Of a stretch of DNA of 64,000 nt, positions 52,804 to 61,603 are shown piece after piece; position 1 is the stretch's first letter, and every line of letters begins with the position of its first letter. The stretch is taken from assembly GCA_965116965.1 (NCBI GenBank), contig OZ220743.1, positions 2,666,001-2,730,000 on the forward strand, written 5' to 3'. The stretch comes from Aldehydirespirator sp965116965. Lineage in GTDB: Bacteria; Actinomycetota; Acidimicrobiia; Acidimicrobiales; Aldehydirespiratoraceae. The notes below the pieces were generated by a model that saw only the letters and a program-made list of their open reading frames with translations, had not been told where the DNA came from and made no database searches. The position numbers were made by a program, and so were the translations under genes.

Positions 52804-54693
52804 ATGGCGCCGAGGCGGAGCATGGGCGCGCTGAAGCGCCCGGTGGCGGGGTCCATCCCGGACGCGCCCGGGTCGTACCAGTTCCTCGACGCCGACGGTC
52901 GGGTCATCTACGTCGGCAAGGCCAAGAACCTGCGTTCCAGACTCAACAACTACTTCGGCTCGCACCTGCCGCTGCGCACCCGCCAGATGGTGGACGCCGC
53001 CGCGTCGGTGGAGTGGATCCAGGTGGCCAACGAGGTCGAGGCCCTGATGCTCGAATTCTCGCTGATCCAGCGCCACAAGCCCCGGTTCAACGTGCGCTAC
53101 ACCGACGACAAGTCGTACCCGTTCCTGTGCGTGACCATGGTCGACGAGTGGCCCCGGGCCATGGTGATGCGGGGCCGGCGCCGCAAGGGCAACCGCTACT
53201 TCGGCCCCTACGGCCACGCCTACGCCATCCGCGACACCCTCGACCTGCTGCTGCGCACGTTCCCGGTCCGCACCTGCACCGACGGCAAGTTCCGCCGCTA
53301 CGCCAGCCTGGGCAGGCCGTGCCTGCTGTACCACATCGAGAAGTGCTCGGGGCCGTGCGTGGGCGAGGTCACCGCCGACGACTACGCCGAGATGGTGGCC
53401 GAGCTGCTGCGCTTCCTGGAGGGCGACAGCGACCCGGTGCTCGACCGCCTCGAAGCGGAGATGTCGGCCGCGGCCGGCGAGCTGGACTTCGAGCGGGCCG
53501 CCCGGCTGCGCGACCGCCTGGCCGGGGTGCGCAAAGCAGTCGAGACCCAGCAGATGGTGGGCTCCCGCAACGAGGACTTCGACGTGATCGGGCTGGTGGA
53601 CGACGCCCTGGAGGCCGCGGTCCAGGTGTTCTTCGTGCGCCGGGGCCGGGTGATGGGTCGCCGGGGCTTCATGATCGACAAGGCCGAGGACCTCGACCGG
53701 GCCGAGCTGGTGAGCCGTGCCCTGGAGCGGCTCTATTTTGACTATTCCGACGACAACCCGCTGGGCTGGCCCAAGCTGGTGCTGGTGCCGGCCGACCCGG
53801 CCGACACCGATCTGTACCGGACGTGGCTCAGCGAATCGCGAGGTTCACGGGTGCAGATCCGGGTGCCGCAGCGGGGCCCCAAGCGGGCGCTGCAGGCCAC
53901 GGTGACCCGCAATGCCGAGGATTCGTTCACACGTCATCGGCTCAAGCGCAGCACCGACCACAACAGTCGGGCCCGGGCCCTCAACGAGTTGCAGCAGGAG
54001 CTGGGGTTGGCCGAGGCCCCGCTCAGGATCGAGTGCTACGACATGAGCCACCTGTCGGGCCAGGACTACGTGGGATCAATGGTCGTACTCGAGGACGGCC
54101 TGCCCAAGAAGGCCGACTACCGGCGGTTCAAGATCCGGTCAGTGCCGGGCAACGACGACTTCGCAGCCATGCACGAAGTGCTGACCCGGCGCCTCGCCGG
54201 CTATCTGGAGCAACGGGCCCGGCCGGTGTCGGAGCGCGACGGGAGATTCTCCTACCCGCCGCAACTGCTGCTGGTGGACGGCGGCAAGGGGCAGCTGGGC
54301 GTGGCCCTGCAGGTGCTGCAGGAACTCGGCCTCGAACACGAGATCCCGGCCGCGGCGCTGGCCAAGCAGTTCGAGGAGGTGTTCGTGCCCGACCGGTCCG
54401 GGCCGGTCCGGATCCCGCGCCAATCGGAAGCCCTGTACATGCTCCAGCGCATACGCGACGAGAGCCACCGCTTCGCCATCGAGTACCACCGCACCCTGCG
54501 GGGCAAGCGCATGACCCGTTCGGCCCTCGACGGGATATCCGGCCTTGGCCCGGTCCGCAAAGCCCGCCTGACCAGGGAGCTCGGCGGAGTGCGGGCGGTC
54601 CAGCGGGCGGAGCTGCACGAGTTGAAAGCGCTGCCCTGGCTCCCCGACGCCGTAGCCGAGAACGTCCACGCCGCTCTGCACGGGAGCCGGTGA
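52804..54693 (+). CDS. uvrC: Excinuclease ABC subunit C
   Basis: UvrC makes both incisions in nucleotide excision repair. The 629-residue protein has the GIY-YIG nuclease (GSYQFLDADGRVIYVGKAKN, LRSRLNNYFG), a UVR domain for UvrB contact (LDRLEAEMSAAAGELDFERA), and the RNase-H-like nuclease (RIECYDMSHLSGQDYVGSMV, LLVDGGKGQLGVAL). It ends with two helix-hairpin-helix motifs (LDGISGLGPVRKARLTRELG, LPWLPDAVAENVHAAL). The start is ATG 52804, or ATG 52822 with GGAG close by. In related genomes rapZ follows directly; here about 6.9 kb of other genes intervene. Confidence 0.97.
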   Translation: MAPRRSMGALKRPVAGSIPDAPGSYQFLDADGRVIYVGKAKNLRSRLNNYFGSHLPLRTRQMVDAAASVEWIQVANEVEALMLEFSLIQRHKPRFNVRYTDDKSYPFLCVTMVDEWPRAMVMRGRRRKGNRYFGPYGHAYAIRDTLDLLLRTFPVRTCTDGKFRRYASLGRPCLLYHIEKCSGPCVGEVTADDYAEMVAELLRFLEGDSDPVLDRLEAEMSAAAGELDFERAARLRDRLAGVRKAVETQQMVGSRNEDFDVIGLVDDALEAAVQVFFVRRGRVMGRRGFMIDKAEDLDRAELVSRALERLYFDYSDDNPLGWPKLVLVPADPADTDLYRTWLSESRGSRVQIRVPQRGPKRALQATVTRNAEDSFTRHRLKRSTDHNSRARALNELQQELGLAEAPLRIECYDMSHLSGQDYVGSMVVLEDGLPKKADYRRFKIRSVPGNDDFAAMHEVLTRRLAGYLEQRARPVSERDGRFSYPPQLLLVDGGKGQLGVALQVLQELGLEHEIPAAALAKQFEEVFVPDRSGPVRIPRQSEALYMLQRIRDESHRFAIEYHRTLRGKRMTRSALDGISGLGPVRKARLTRELGGVRAVQRAELHELKALPWLPDAVAENVHAALHGSR

Positions 54694-54749
54694 ACTCTCC
54701 GCCTGGCGCGTCGCCCAGCAATGGCTGACTACGCCGCGGGCCGGGAACC

Positions 54750-54848
54750 TAGTGGTCCGTCGCTGAAATGATCGGGGCGTCCGGAGCGCTCTCAAGCAGG
54801 GTCTCGGTCCTGCTGCGCTGCCCTAGCCATTTCGACGACACAGCACTA
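54750..54848. mobile_element. 99-bp MITE derived from the IS630 element
   Basis: The sequence is bounded by TA on both sides (54750-54751 and 54847-54848). Its first about 78 bases match the right end of the IS at 181-1438 in reverse orientation. Its last about 26 bases match the IS left end, also reversed, ending ATTTCGACGACACAGCAC. All internal sequence, including the transposase, is absent. It should be mobilisable by the intact transposase at 210-1319. It sits exactly in the TAG stop codon of the minus-strand gene at 54846-55340 and preserves that stop. Confidence 0.9.
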
Positions 54849-55340
54849 GCCCGGCCCGGCGCTGGTGAAGAGCGCGATCCAGATCGACACGGTGGCCGCG
54901 ATGATCGTGGCAGTGATCACGTAGAGCTGTCTGGCCTGGTTCCTGAGCTGCTCCGCCTGGCTCTTGAGCAGCCCAGCCTGGCCTGTCTCGACGCCGGCGA
55001 CGCTCTTGACGATCTCGGCCCGCTCCTTGGCCGCCTCGGCGAAGCCGGCCTTCATGGCGGCGTTGGTCTCGGCCAAGCCGGCGGTCAAAGCCGCGTTCGT
55101 CTCGGCCAAGCCGGCGGTCAAGGCCGCGTTCGTCTCGGCCAAGCCCGACTTGATGGCGGCGTTGGTCTCGGCCAGCGCAACGGCGAAGCCGGCTCCGAGG
55201 ACTCGGAGGTCTTCCTTGGTGGCTACCTGGTCCCAGCCCGACGGCGGGAATTGCTCCATCAGCGTCTCCGCTTCCTGTTGTCCGATGGCGTCCGCCAGTG
55301 CTGAATAGAGCGTGGCGCGCTCGGTGTTGGTCGTCGCCAT
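54846..55340 (-). CDS. Coiled-coil protein with C-terminal membrane anchor
   Basis: This 164-residue protein begins ERATLYSALADAIGQQEAET and then has an 11-residue repeat (GLAETNAALTA and close variants, about four copies, residues 55-100) forming a long helix. It ends in one transmembrane segment (LYVITATIIAATVSIWIALF). The layout resembles the DUF1640 type of anchored coiled-coil proteins, but I cannot name a function. ATG 55340 has a GGGAGG-containing leader. The TAG stop is formed at the TA target of the MITE. It is divergent from the SDR gene; the 243 bp between them include a TATAAC box at 55455-55460. Confidence 0.65.
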   Translation of the reverse strand: MATTNTERATLYSALADAIGQQEAETLMEQFPPSGWDQVATKEDLRVLGAGFAVALAETNAAIKSGLAETNAALTAGLAETNAALTAGLAETNAAMKAGFAEAAKERAEIVKSVAGVETGQAGLLKSQAEQLRNQARQLYVITATIIAATVSIWIALFTSAGPG

Positions 55341-55583
55341 CCTGGTCTCCCTCCCGTTCTCCGGCGTCGAGTAGGTGGGAGCCCTTCGACGGCTCCGATC
55401 CGGCCAGGGTCGGGACCGACCATGCGGCCGGATCCGTCTTCTGGCACGAGTCACTATAACACATCGAGAGTCAAGACATGCAGTCTGATACAAGAGCATG
55501 AACATACCTGCTTTTCGCCGCCGCCAAAGCCCCGGCCGCTGAGACGTAGACTGCGCTCTCCGCCGGCGAGGAGGGAGGTCCCG

Positions 55584-56387
55584 GTGCACGACTCGTTGAA
55601 TGGCAAGGTCGTCCTCGTCACCGGGGCGGGGCGCGGCATCGGCCGGGCCATCGCCGAACGCTTCGCCGAGGCCGGATCCGCCGTCGCGGCGAACGACATC
55701 GACGGCGACTCCGCGGCCGGGACCACAAAGGCGATCACCGACCGCGGCGGCACCGCGATGGCGGCACCGGCCGACGTGTCCGACAGCGCGCAGGTGGGCG
55801 CCATGGTGGACTCGATCATGGCCGGGCACGGCCGGATCGACGTGCTGGTGAACAACGCCGGGATCGTGAGTCCCACGCGCCATTTCTTCGAGGCAGACGA
55901 GGCCTGGTGGCGCCGCATCATCGACGTCAACCTGACCGGGCACTTCCTGGTGTCGCATCCGGTGGCGCGGATCATGGCCACCCACGGCGGCGGCAGCATC
56001 ATCAACATGAGTTCCGGCGGCGCCACCCGGGCCCACCGGTCGTTCACCGCCTACGACGCCGCCAAGGGCGGGATCGAGGCCCTCACCCGGGCGATGGCCT
56101 TGGACCTCGGCCCCTACAACGTGAGGGTCAACGCGCTGGTTCCCGGCGCGATCGACGCCAGCGGCATGTCGGCGGAGGAGCGGGCGCTGCGAGGCGAGAA
56201 CGTTCCGCTGGGGCGGGTCGGCGAGCCCCCGGACCTGACCGGAGCGGCGCTGTTCCTGGCCTCCGACGACGCCTCCTACATCACCGGCGAGACGCTGCGA
56301 GTGGACGGCGGGATGCTGGCCCAGCAGCGCTCGGCCACCGTCGACATCGTCCCGCCGGCAACCTTCCCCGCCGTCGAGGACCTGTAG
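55584..56387 (+). CDS. Short-chain dehydrogenase/reductase
   Basis: This 267-residue classical SDR has the NAD(P) motif VVLVTGAGRGIGRAIAERF, the structural motif VLVNNAGIVSPTRHF, catalytic Ser in IINMSSGGATRA and YxxxK in FTAYDAAKGGIEALTRA. ANDIDGD after the second strand, with an acidic residue, points to NAD rather than NADP. GTG 55584 was chosen because GGAGG lies six bases upstream; the frame is open further back. The last 20 residues (VDIVPPATFPAVEDL) extend beyond usual SDRs. It is followed by a degenerate junction and the hydantoinase gene, likely one operon. Confidence 0.9.
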   Translation: MHDSLNGKVVLVTGAGRGIGRAIAERFAEAGSAVAANDIDGDSAAGTTKAITDRGGTAMAAPADVSDSAQVGAMVDSIMAGHGRIDVLVNNAGIVSPTRHFFEADEAWWRRIIDVNLTGHFLVSHPVARIMATHGGGSIINMSSGGATRAHRSFTAYDAAKGGIEALTRAMALDLGPYNVRVNALVPGAIDASGMSAEERALRGENVPLGRVGEPPDLTGAALFLASDDASYITGETLRVDGGMLAQQRSATVDIVPPATFPAVEDL

Positions 56388-56389
56388 CC

Positions 56390-56461
56390 ATGGAGCGAGC
56401 CGCGGCCGGGGTGAGTACCGCGGTACCGGCCGGTCCCGACGCGGCGGTCAAGGATCTGTAG
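56390..56461 (+). pseudogene. 23-residue relic joining a hydantoinase start to an SDR end
   Basis: ATG 56390 begins MERAAAG, nearly identical to the start of the next gene (MERTAAG at 56464). The peptide then ends DAAVKDL-stop, like the end of the SDR (PAVEDL-stop). The flanking DNA GA(G/A)... CTGTAG followed by (A/G)TGGA(G/A)CG is duplicated about 74 bp apart. The simplest reading is that a tandem SDR-hydantoinase pair once existed and almost all of one copy was deleted. Confidence 0.5.
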
Positions 56462-56463
56462 TC

Positions 56464-59400
56464 GTGGAACGGACCGCGGCCGGACCCCGGATCGGTGTGG
56501 ACGTGGGGGGCACCTTCACCGACGTCGCCCTCGAACGGCCCGATGGCACGTTCGCGTCCATCAAGGTGCTCACCACCCACCAGCGGCCCGAGGAGGCAGT
56601 CCTGGCCGGCATCTCGGCCGTCATCGAGCGGGAGGGAACAACCCTCGATGAGATCGAGCAGATCATCCACGGCACGACGCTGGCCACCAACGCCCTGATC
56701 GAGCGTCGGGGAGCCAGGACCGCGCTGGTGACCACGGCCGGGTTCCGCGACGTCATCGAGACCCGCACCGAGAGCCGCTTCGAGCAGTACGACCTCAACA
56801 TCGTGCTGCCCGCGCCCCTGATCGAGCGCAAGGACCGCTACGTGGTGCCCGAGCGCATCGGCGCCCGCGGCGAGGTGCTGCTGGCGTTCGACGAGCAGGC
56901 CGCCCGCGGCGTAGTCGCCCAGCTCGTTGAGGGCGGTTACACCTCCGTGGCGGTCGGGTTCATGCACAGCTACCGGAACCCCGACCACGAGCGTCGCTTC
57001 CGGGCGCTGCTGGCTGAGGCGGCCCCGTCGATGGCGGTGTCCCTCAGCTGCGAGGTCTCGCCCCAGATGCGGGAGTTCGAGAGGTTCAACACGGTCTGCG
57101 CCAACGCCTACGTGCAGCCGCTCATCGCCTCGTACCTGCGCAGGCTCGAATCCGAGTTGAACCGCATGGGCGCGGCCTGCCCGCTGCTGCTCATTCATTC
57201 CGGCGGGGGCCTGATCAGCAGCGACGCCGCGGCTTCGTTCCCGGTGAGGCTGGTGGAATCCGGCCCGGCCGGGGGAGCGATCTACGCCGCGCACCTGGCC
57301 CGCGTCCATCGCCGCGACCGGATCATCTCCTACGACATGGGCGGCACCACCGCCAAGATCGCCCTGATCGAGGACGGCTCGCCCCGCACGGCCAAGACCT
57401 TCGAGACGGCCCGCACCGCCCGTTTCAAGAAGGGCAGCGGGATGCCGATCTCGGTGCCGTCCATCGAGATGATCGAGATCGGCGCGGGCGGCGGCTCCAT
57501 CGCCTCCGTCGACGCGCTCGGCCAGCTGCGGGTGGGGCCGCTGAGCGCGGGCGCCGATCCGGGCCCGGCGTCCTACGACCGCGGGGGCACGGCCGCCACC
57601 GTCACCGACGCCAACGTGCAGATGGGCCGGATGCACCCCGACGCCTTCGGCGCTTCCGGCGTCTCGCTGTCGCCCGGCCTGGCCGCCGACGCCCTCGGGT
57701 CGGCGGTGGGCGGCCCGCTCAGGCTCGACACCGACGCGGCCGCGGTCGGCGTGGCCGAGGTGGTGGACGAGAACATGGCCAACGCGGCCCGCACCCACGC
57801 GGTGGAGAGCGGCAAGGACCTGGCCGGGTACTCCATGGTCGCTTTCGGAGGGGCCGCGCCGCTGCACGCCTGCCGCCTGATCGACAAACTCGGGGTGGAC
57901 GAGGTGCTCGTGCCGGTGGGCGCCGGGGTGGGCTCAGCCATCGGGTTCCTGCTGGCGCCGTTCTCCTACGAGGCCACCCGCAGCTTCTACGCCACCTCCG
58001 ACGACTTCGACACCGCCGGCGTCAGGATCGTGCTCGACGAGCTGGCCGCAGAGGCCGAGGCCTTCGTCCGGACGGGCACGGCCGAAGAGGTGACCACCGA
58101 GCGCGAGGTGCTGATGCGCTACCGGGGCCAGGGATGGGAGATCCCGGTGGCGCTGCCCCAGGGCGAGTTCGACGACATCACCGCCAAGGAGCTCGCCGGT
58201 GCCTTCATCGAGGCCTACGAGGCCTTCTTCGGGCGAGCCATCGACGGCTTGACCATCGAGGCGGTGAGCTGGTCGGTGACCGTGTCCTCGGCGCGCGAGG
58301 CGCCCCGCACGGTGGAGCCGGCCGCCGCGGTCGAGCCTCTCGCAGTGAGCAGCACCCGGCTGGTGCACGACCCAGCCGCCGGCACCAAGGTCGACGCGGC
58401 CCTCTACCCGCGCAGCGCCCTCTCCGCGGGCGACACAGTGGCCGGTCCGGCGCTCATTGCCGAGGACCAGACCACCACCGTGCTCGGGTCGCAGCACACG
58501 GCCGTGGTCCAGCCCGACCTGACCCTGAGGATTGCCCGCAGCAGCGGGCGCGATACGGCCGCCGGCCCGACCGTTTCCAGCCAGCGGCAGCGCAACGGGA
58601 AGCCAGCCGCCGTCCAGCACGAGGTCCCGTTCCAGATCATGTGGAACCGGCTCATCTCGGTGGTGGAGGAGCAGGCCCTGACCCTGGTGCGGACCGCCTT
58701 CTCCACCTCGGTGCGCGAGGCCGGGGACCTGTCGGCAGGCGTGTTCGACCGCTCCGGCCGCATGATCGCCCAGGCCGTCACCGGCACGCCCGGCCATGTC
58801 AACACCATGGCCGCGTCCCTGGGCCACTTCATCAACGAGATCGGCTCCGACAGCATGAGGCCGGGCGACGCGTACCTCACCAACGACCCGTGGAAGGCCA
58901 CCGGCCACCTCCACGACTTCACCGTGGCCACGCCGGTGTTCATGGAGCACAGCCCCGGCGAGCCCGAGACCCTGATCGGCTTCTTCGCCTCGACCGCGCA
59001 CGTGGTGGACATCGGCGGTCGGGGGTTCGGGCCCGACGGGCGCGAACTCTACGAGGAGGGCCTCCGCGTCCCGATCATGCGCTGGGCCGAGCGGGGTCGA
59101 CTCAACCGCGACCTGGTCGAGATCGTGCGCGCCAACGTCCGCGAGCCCGACCAGGTGATCGGCGACGTCCACGGCCTGGCCGCCTCCAATGAGACCGGCC
59201 GCCGGCGGCTGCTCGACATGCTGTCCGAGTTCGGCCTGGCCGACCTGGAGGAGTTGGCCGCCTTCGTGTTCGACCGCACCCGCCGGGCCACCTTCAACGC
59301 GCTCGAGCGGGTTCCCAACGGCGTCTACCGCAACACGATGCGGGTCGACGGCTACGGCGACCCGGTGACCCTGTCGGCGGAGGTGACCGTCACCGATGAG

Positions 59401-60237
59401 GGGATGCACGCCGACTTCGCAGGCACTTCGCCGGTGAGCCCGTTCGGCATCAACGTCCCGATCACCTACGCCCAAGCCTACTTCACCTACGGGATGCTGG
59501 TGGCCCTGGCGCCGGAGCTGCCCAACAACTACGCGTCGCTGGCGCCGTTCACCGTGAGCTCGCCGCCGGGCACCATCCTCAACGCGGTGGCGCCCGACCC
59601 GGTGGCGGTTCGTCATGTGATCGGCCACTTCGTGACCGACCTGTGCCTGGGCGCGCTCGCGCCGGCCCGGCCCGACGTGGTGCCGGCCGAGGGCTCAGGG
59701 GCGCTGTGGAACTTCCAGGCCGGCGCCCGCAGCGCCGATCCGGCCGACCCGCGGCCGCCGGTGGAGATCCTGATGTTCAACAGCGGGGGCGCCGGCGCCC
59801 GGCCCGGCCTCGACGGGCTCACCGCCACCGCCTTCCCGTCGGGGGTGCGGACCATGAGCGTCGAGGCCACCGAGCAGGTGGGCCCGATCATCGTGTGGCG
59901 CAAGGAGATCCGCGAGAACAGCGGGGGCGCCGGCCGCTTCCGGGGCGGGTTGGGCCAGGTCATCGAGATCGCTCCGGCCGACGGGTACCTGTTCGAGTTC
60001 TCGGCCATGTTCGACCGGGTCGACAACCCGGCCCGGGGCCGGGCCGGCGGCCTCGACGGCGCATCGGGTGCGGTGCGTCTCGACGACGGCACGCCCTTCG
60101 GGTCCAAGGGCAAGCAGACCGTGCCCGCGGGCCGACGGCTGATCCTGGAGCTCCCCGGGGGAGGCGGCTTCGGCGACCCGGCCGAGCGCGACCCGGCCGC
60201 GGCGGCCAACGATCGCGCCCAGGGCTACGTGTTCTGA
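56464..60237 (+). CDS. Fused HyuA-HyuB hydantoinase / 5-oxoprolinase
   Basis: The 1,257-residue protein combines the ATP-dependent HyuA half (about 1-700; IGVDVGGTFTDVALE, IHGTTLATNALIERRGARTA, ISYDMGGTTAKIALIEDG, GAGGGSIASVD) and the HyuB half (about 715-1257; FQIMWNRLISVVEEQALTLV, GDAYLTNDPWKATGHLHDF, GGAGRFRGGLGQVIEI, LELPGGGGFGDPAERD). Such fusions occur in 5-oxoprolinases and some N-methylhydantoinases, which hydrolyse a cyclic amide using ATP. The exact ring is unknown. The start is GTG 56464. The flanking SDR and FAD amine oxidase suggest an amino-acid or creatinine-like catabolic operon. Confidence 0.92.
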   Translation: MERTAAGPRIGVDVGGTFTDVALERPDGTFASIKVLTTHQRPEEAVLAGISAVIEREGTTLDEIEQIIHGTTLATNALIERRGARTALVTTAGFRDVIETRTESRFEQYDLNIVLPAPLIERKDRYVVPERIGARGEVLLAFDEQAARGVVAQLVEGGYTSVAVGFMHSYRNPDHERRFRALLAEAAPSMAVSLSCEVSPQMREFERFNTVCANAYVQPLIASYLRRLESELNRMGAACPLLLIHSGGGLISSDAAASFPVRLVESGPAGGAIYAAHLARVHRRDRIISYDMGGTTAKIALIEDGSPRTAKTFETARTARFKKGSGMPISVPSIEMIEIGAGGGSIASVDALGQLRVGPLSAGADPGPASYDRGGTAATVTDANVQMGRMHPDAFGASGVSLSPGLAADALGSAVGGPLRLDTDAAAVGVAEVVDENMANAARTHAVESGKDLAGYSMVAFGGAAPLHACRLIDKLGVDEVLVPVGAGVGSAIGFLLAPFSYEATRSFYATSDDFDTAGVRIVLDELAAEAEAFVRTGTAEEVTTEREVLMRYRGQGWEIPVALPQGEFDDITAKELAGAFIEAYEAFFGRAIDGLTIEAVSWSVTVSSAREAPRTVEPAAAVEPLAVSSTRLVHDPAAGTKVDAALYPRSALSAGDTVAGPALIAEDQTTTVLGSQHTAVVQPDLTLRIARSSGRDTAAGPTVSSQRQRNGKPAAVQHEVPFQIMWNRLISVVEEQALTLVRTAFSTSVREAGDLSAGVFDRSGRMIAQAVTGTPGHVNTMAASLGHFINEIGSDSMRPGDAYLTNDPWKATGHLHDFTVATPVFMEHSPGEPETLIGFFASTAHVVDIGGRGFGPDGRELYEEGLRVPIMRWAERGRLNRDLVEIVRANVREPDQVIGDVHGLAASNETGRRRLLDMLSEFGLADLEELAAFVFDRTRRATFNALERVPNGVYRNTMRVDGYGDPVTLSAEVTVTDEGMHADFAGTSPVSPFGINVPITYAQAYFTYGMLVALAPELPNNYASLAPFTVSSPPGTILNAVAPDPVAVRHVIGHFVTDLCLGALAPARPDVVPAEGSGALWNFQAGARSADPADPRPPVEILMFNSGGAGARPGLDGLTATAFPSGVRTMSVEATEQVGPIIVWRKEIRENSGGAGRFRGGLGQVIEIAPADGYLFEFSAMFDRVDNPARGRAGGLDGASGAVRLDDGTPFGSKGKQTVPAGRRLILELPGGGGFGDPAERDPAAAANDRAQGYVF

Positions 60238-60260
60238 GGGTGACTTGAAGCACACGGCTC

Positions 60261-61457
60261 ATGCCTGCTAGCCGCTGTCGCTCCTCGTATCACGTGGTGA
60301 TCGTCGGCGGGGCGATCATGGGCTCCTCGGTGGCGTTCTTCCTGTCCCGCAACCCCGACTTCGACGGCACGATCCTGGTGGTGGAGAGAGACCCGACCTA
60401 CGAGTACAGCTCCACGGCCCGCACCAACAGCTGCATTCGCCAGCAGTTCTCCCGTGAGGTCAACATCCGCGTCTCGCAGTTCGGGGCCGAGTTCGTGCGG
60501 GACTTCCGGGCCTGGATGGACGACCCGGAGGCGCCCGAGGTGGCCGTCAAGCACTTCGGCTACATGTACCTCGCCGCGGACGAGGCCGCTGCCGCCGTGC
60601 TGGAGGCCAACCAGCGGGTGCAGGCCTCCCTCGGCGCCGGCACCGTGATCATGACCCCCGCCCAGATCGCAGCTGCCTACCCGTTCTACAACGTCGACGG
60701 CATCGTGTGCGGCAGCCACAACCCCATCGGCGAAGGCTGGTTCGACTCCGGCACGGTGTTCGACTGGTGGCGGCGCCAGGCCCGCCGCAACGGCGTCGAG
60801 TTCGTCACCGACGAGGTGGTGGGCATCGACCGCCGTGGCGACACGGTGACCGGGGTGAAGCTGGCTTCGGGGGGTCGCGCCGGCTGCGGCGCGCTGGTCA
60901 ACGCCACCGGCCCGCGGGCGGCCCGGACCGCGGCCATGGCCGGCCTGGAGCTGCCGGTGGAGCCCCGCAAGCGGTTCACGTGGATCTTCGACGCGGCCCA
61001 GCCGCTGGCCCAGGACCTGCCCCTGACGATCGACCCCAGCGGAGTGCACGTGCGCAGCGACGGCGCGGCTTACATGGCGGGATGCCCGCCCGACATGGAT
61101 CCTGCGGTCGCCTACGACGACTTCGACATGGACCATGACGTCTTCGAGGACAAGGTGTGGCCCGTACTGGCGAACCGGATCCCCGCCTTCGAGCGCATCA
61201 AGGTCACCAGCCGCTGGGCCGGGCACTACGCCTACAACCACTTCGACCACAACGCGGTGGTCGGACCCCACACCGAGGTGGGGAACTTCTTGTTCATCAA
61301 CGGCTTCTCCGGCCACGGCATGCAGCAGTCACCGGCCATGGGGCGAGCGGTGGCGGAACTGCTGTGCTACGGCGAGTACCGCACGCTCGACCTGTCGGAG
61401 CTCGGTTACGAGCGCATCGCCCGGGGCGAGCCGTTCATCGAGACCGCGATCATCTAA
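60261..61457 (+). CDS. FAD-dependent amine/amino-acid oxidase (DAO, sarcosine-oxidase-like)
   Basis: This 398-residue flavoprotein of the DAO family oxidises N-alkyl or free amino acids. The FAD-binding motif is YHVVIVGGAIMGSSVAFFLS; SSTARTNSCIRQQFSREVNI fits the pyrophosphate/isoalloxazine contact; ALVNATGPRAARTAAMAG is the second FAD region. The C-terminal HNAVVGPHTEVGNFLFINGF, with SGHGMQQSPAMGRAVAEL, is typical of dimethylglycine/sarcosine-type enzymes. ATG 60261 lies 23 bp after the hydantoinase stop. A hydantoinase followed by a sarcosine-like oxidase would fit breakdown of N-methylhydantoin-type compounds; that is inference from order. Confidence 0.88.
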   Translation: MPASRCRSSYHVVIVGGAIMGSSVAFFLSRNPDFDGTILVVERDPTYEYSSTARTNSCIRQQFSREVNIRVSQFGAEFVRDFRAWMDDPEAPEVAVKHFGYMYLAADEAAAAVLEANQRVQASLGAGTVIMTPAQIAAAYPFYNVDGIVCGSHNPIGEGWFDSGTVFDWWRRQARRNGVEFVTDEVVGIDRRGDTVTGVKLASGGRAGCGALVNATGPRAARTAAMAGLELPVEPRKRFTWIFDAAQPLAQDLPLTIDPSGVHVRSDGAAYMAGCPPDMDPAVAYDDFDMDHDVFEDKVWPVLANRIPAFERIKVTSRWAGHYAYNHFDHNAVVGPHTEVGNFLFINGFSGHGMQQSPAMGRAVAELLCYGEYRTLDLSELGYERIARGEPFIETAII

Positions 61458-61603
61458 CGACGGGCCGTCGCCGTGTATCCCGCCCCTGCTCGCATCACCC
61501 ACCGGCCGCTCGGGCCCTGGGGCCTCGCTCTGAGGTCCGCCGAACTCGCAGCGGGTTGAGCCGGCCCCGCTCGGCCTCTGGGCGCAACTACCATCGCGGC
61601 TGC

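Noticed and set aside
48819..52907. Very long open frame (1,362 codons) on the minus strand opposite uvrA
   Set aside because: It is an antisense shadow caused by high-GC codon usage. Its translation shows no domain, and the plus strand encodes complete UvrA with all motifs.
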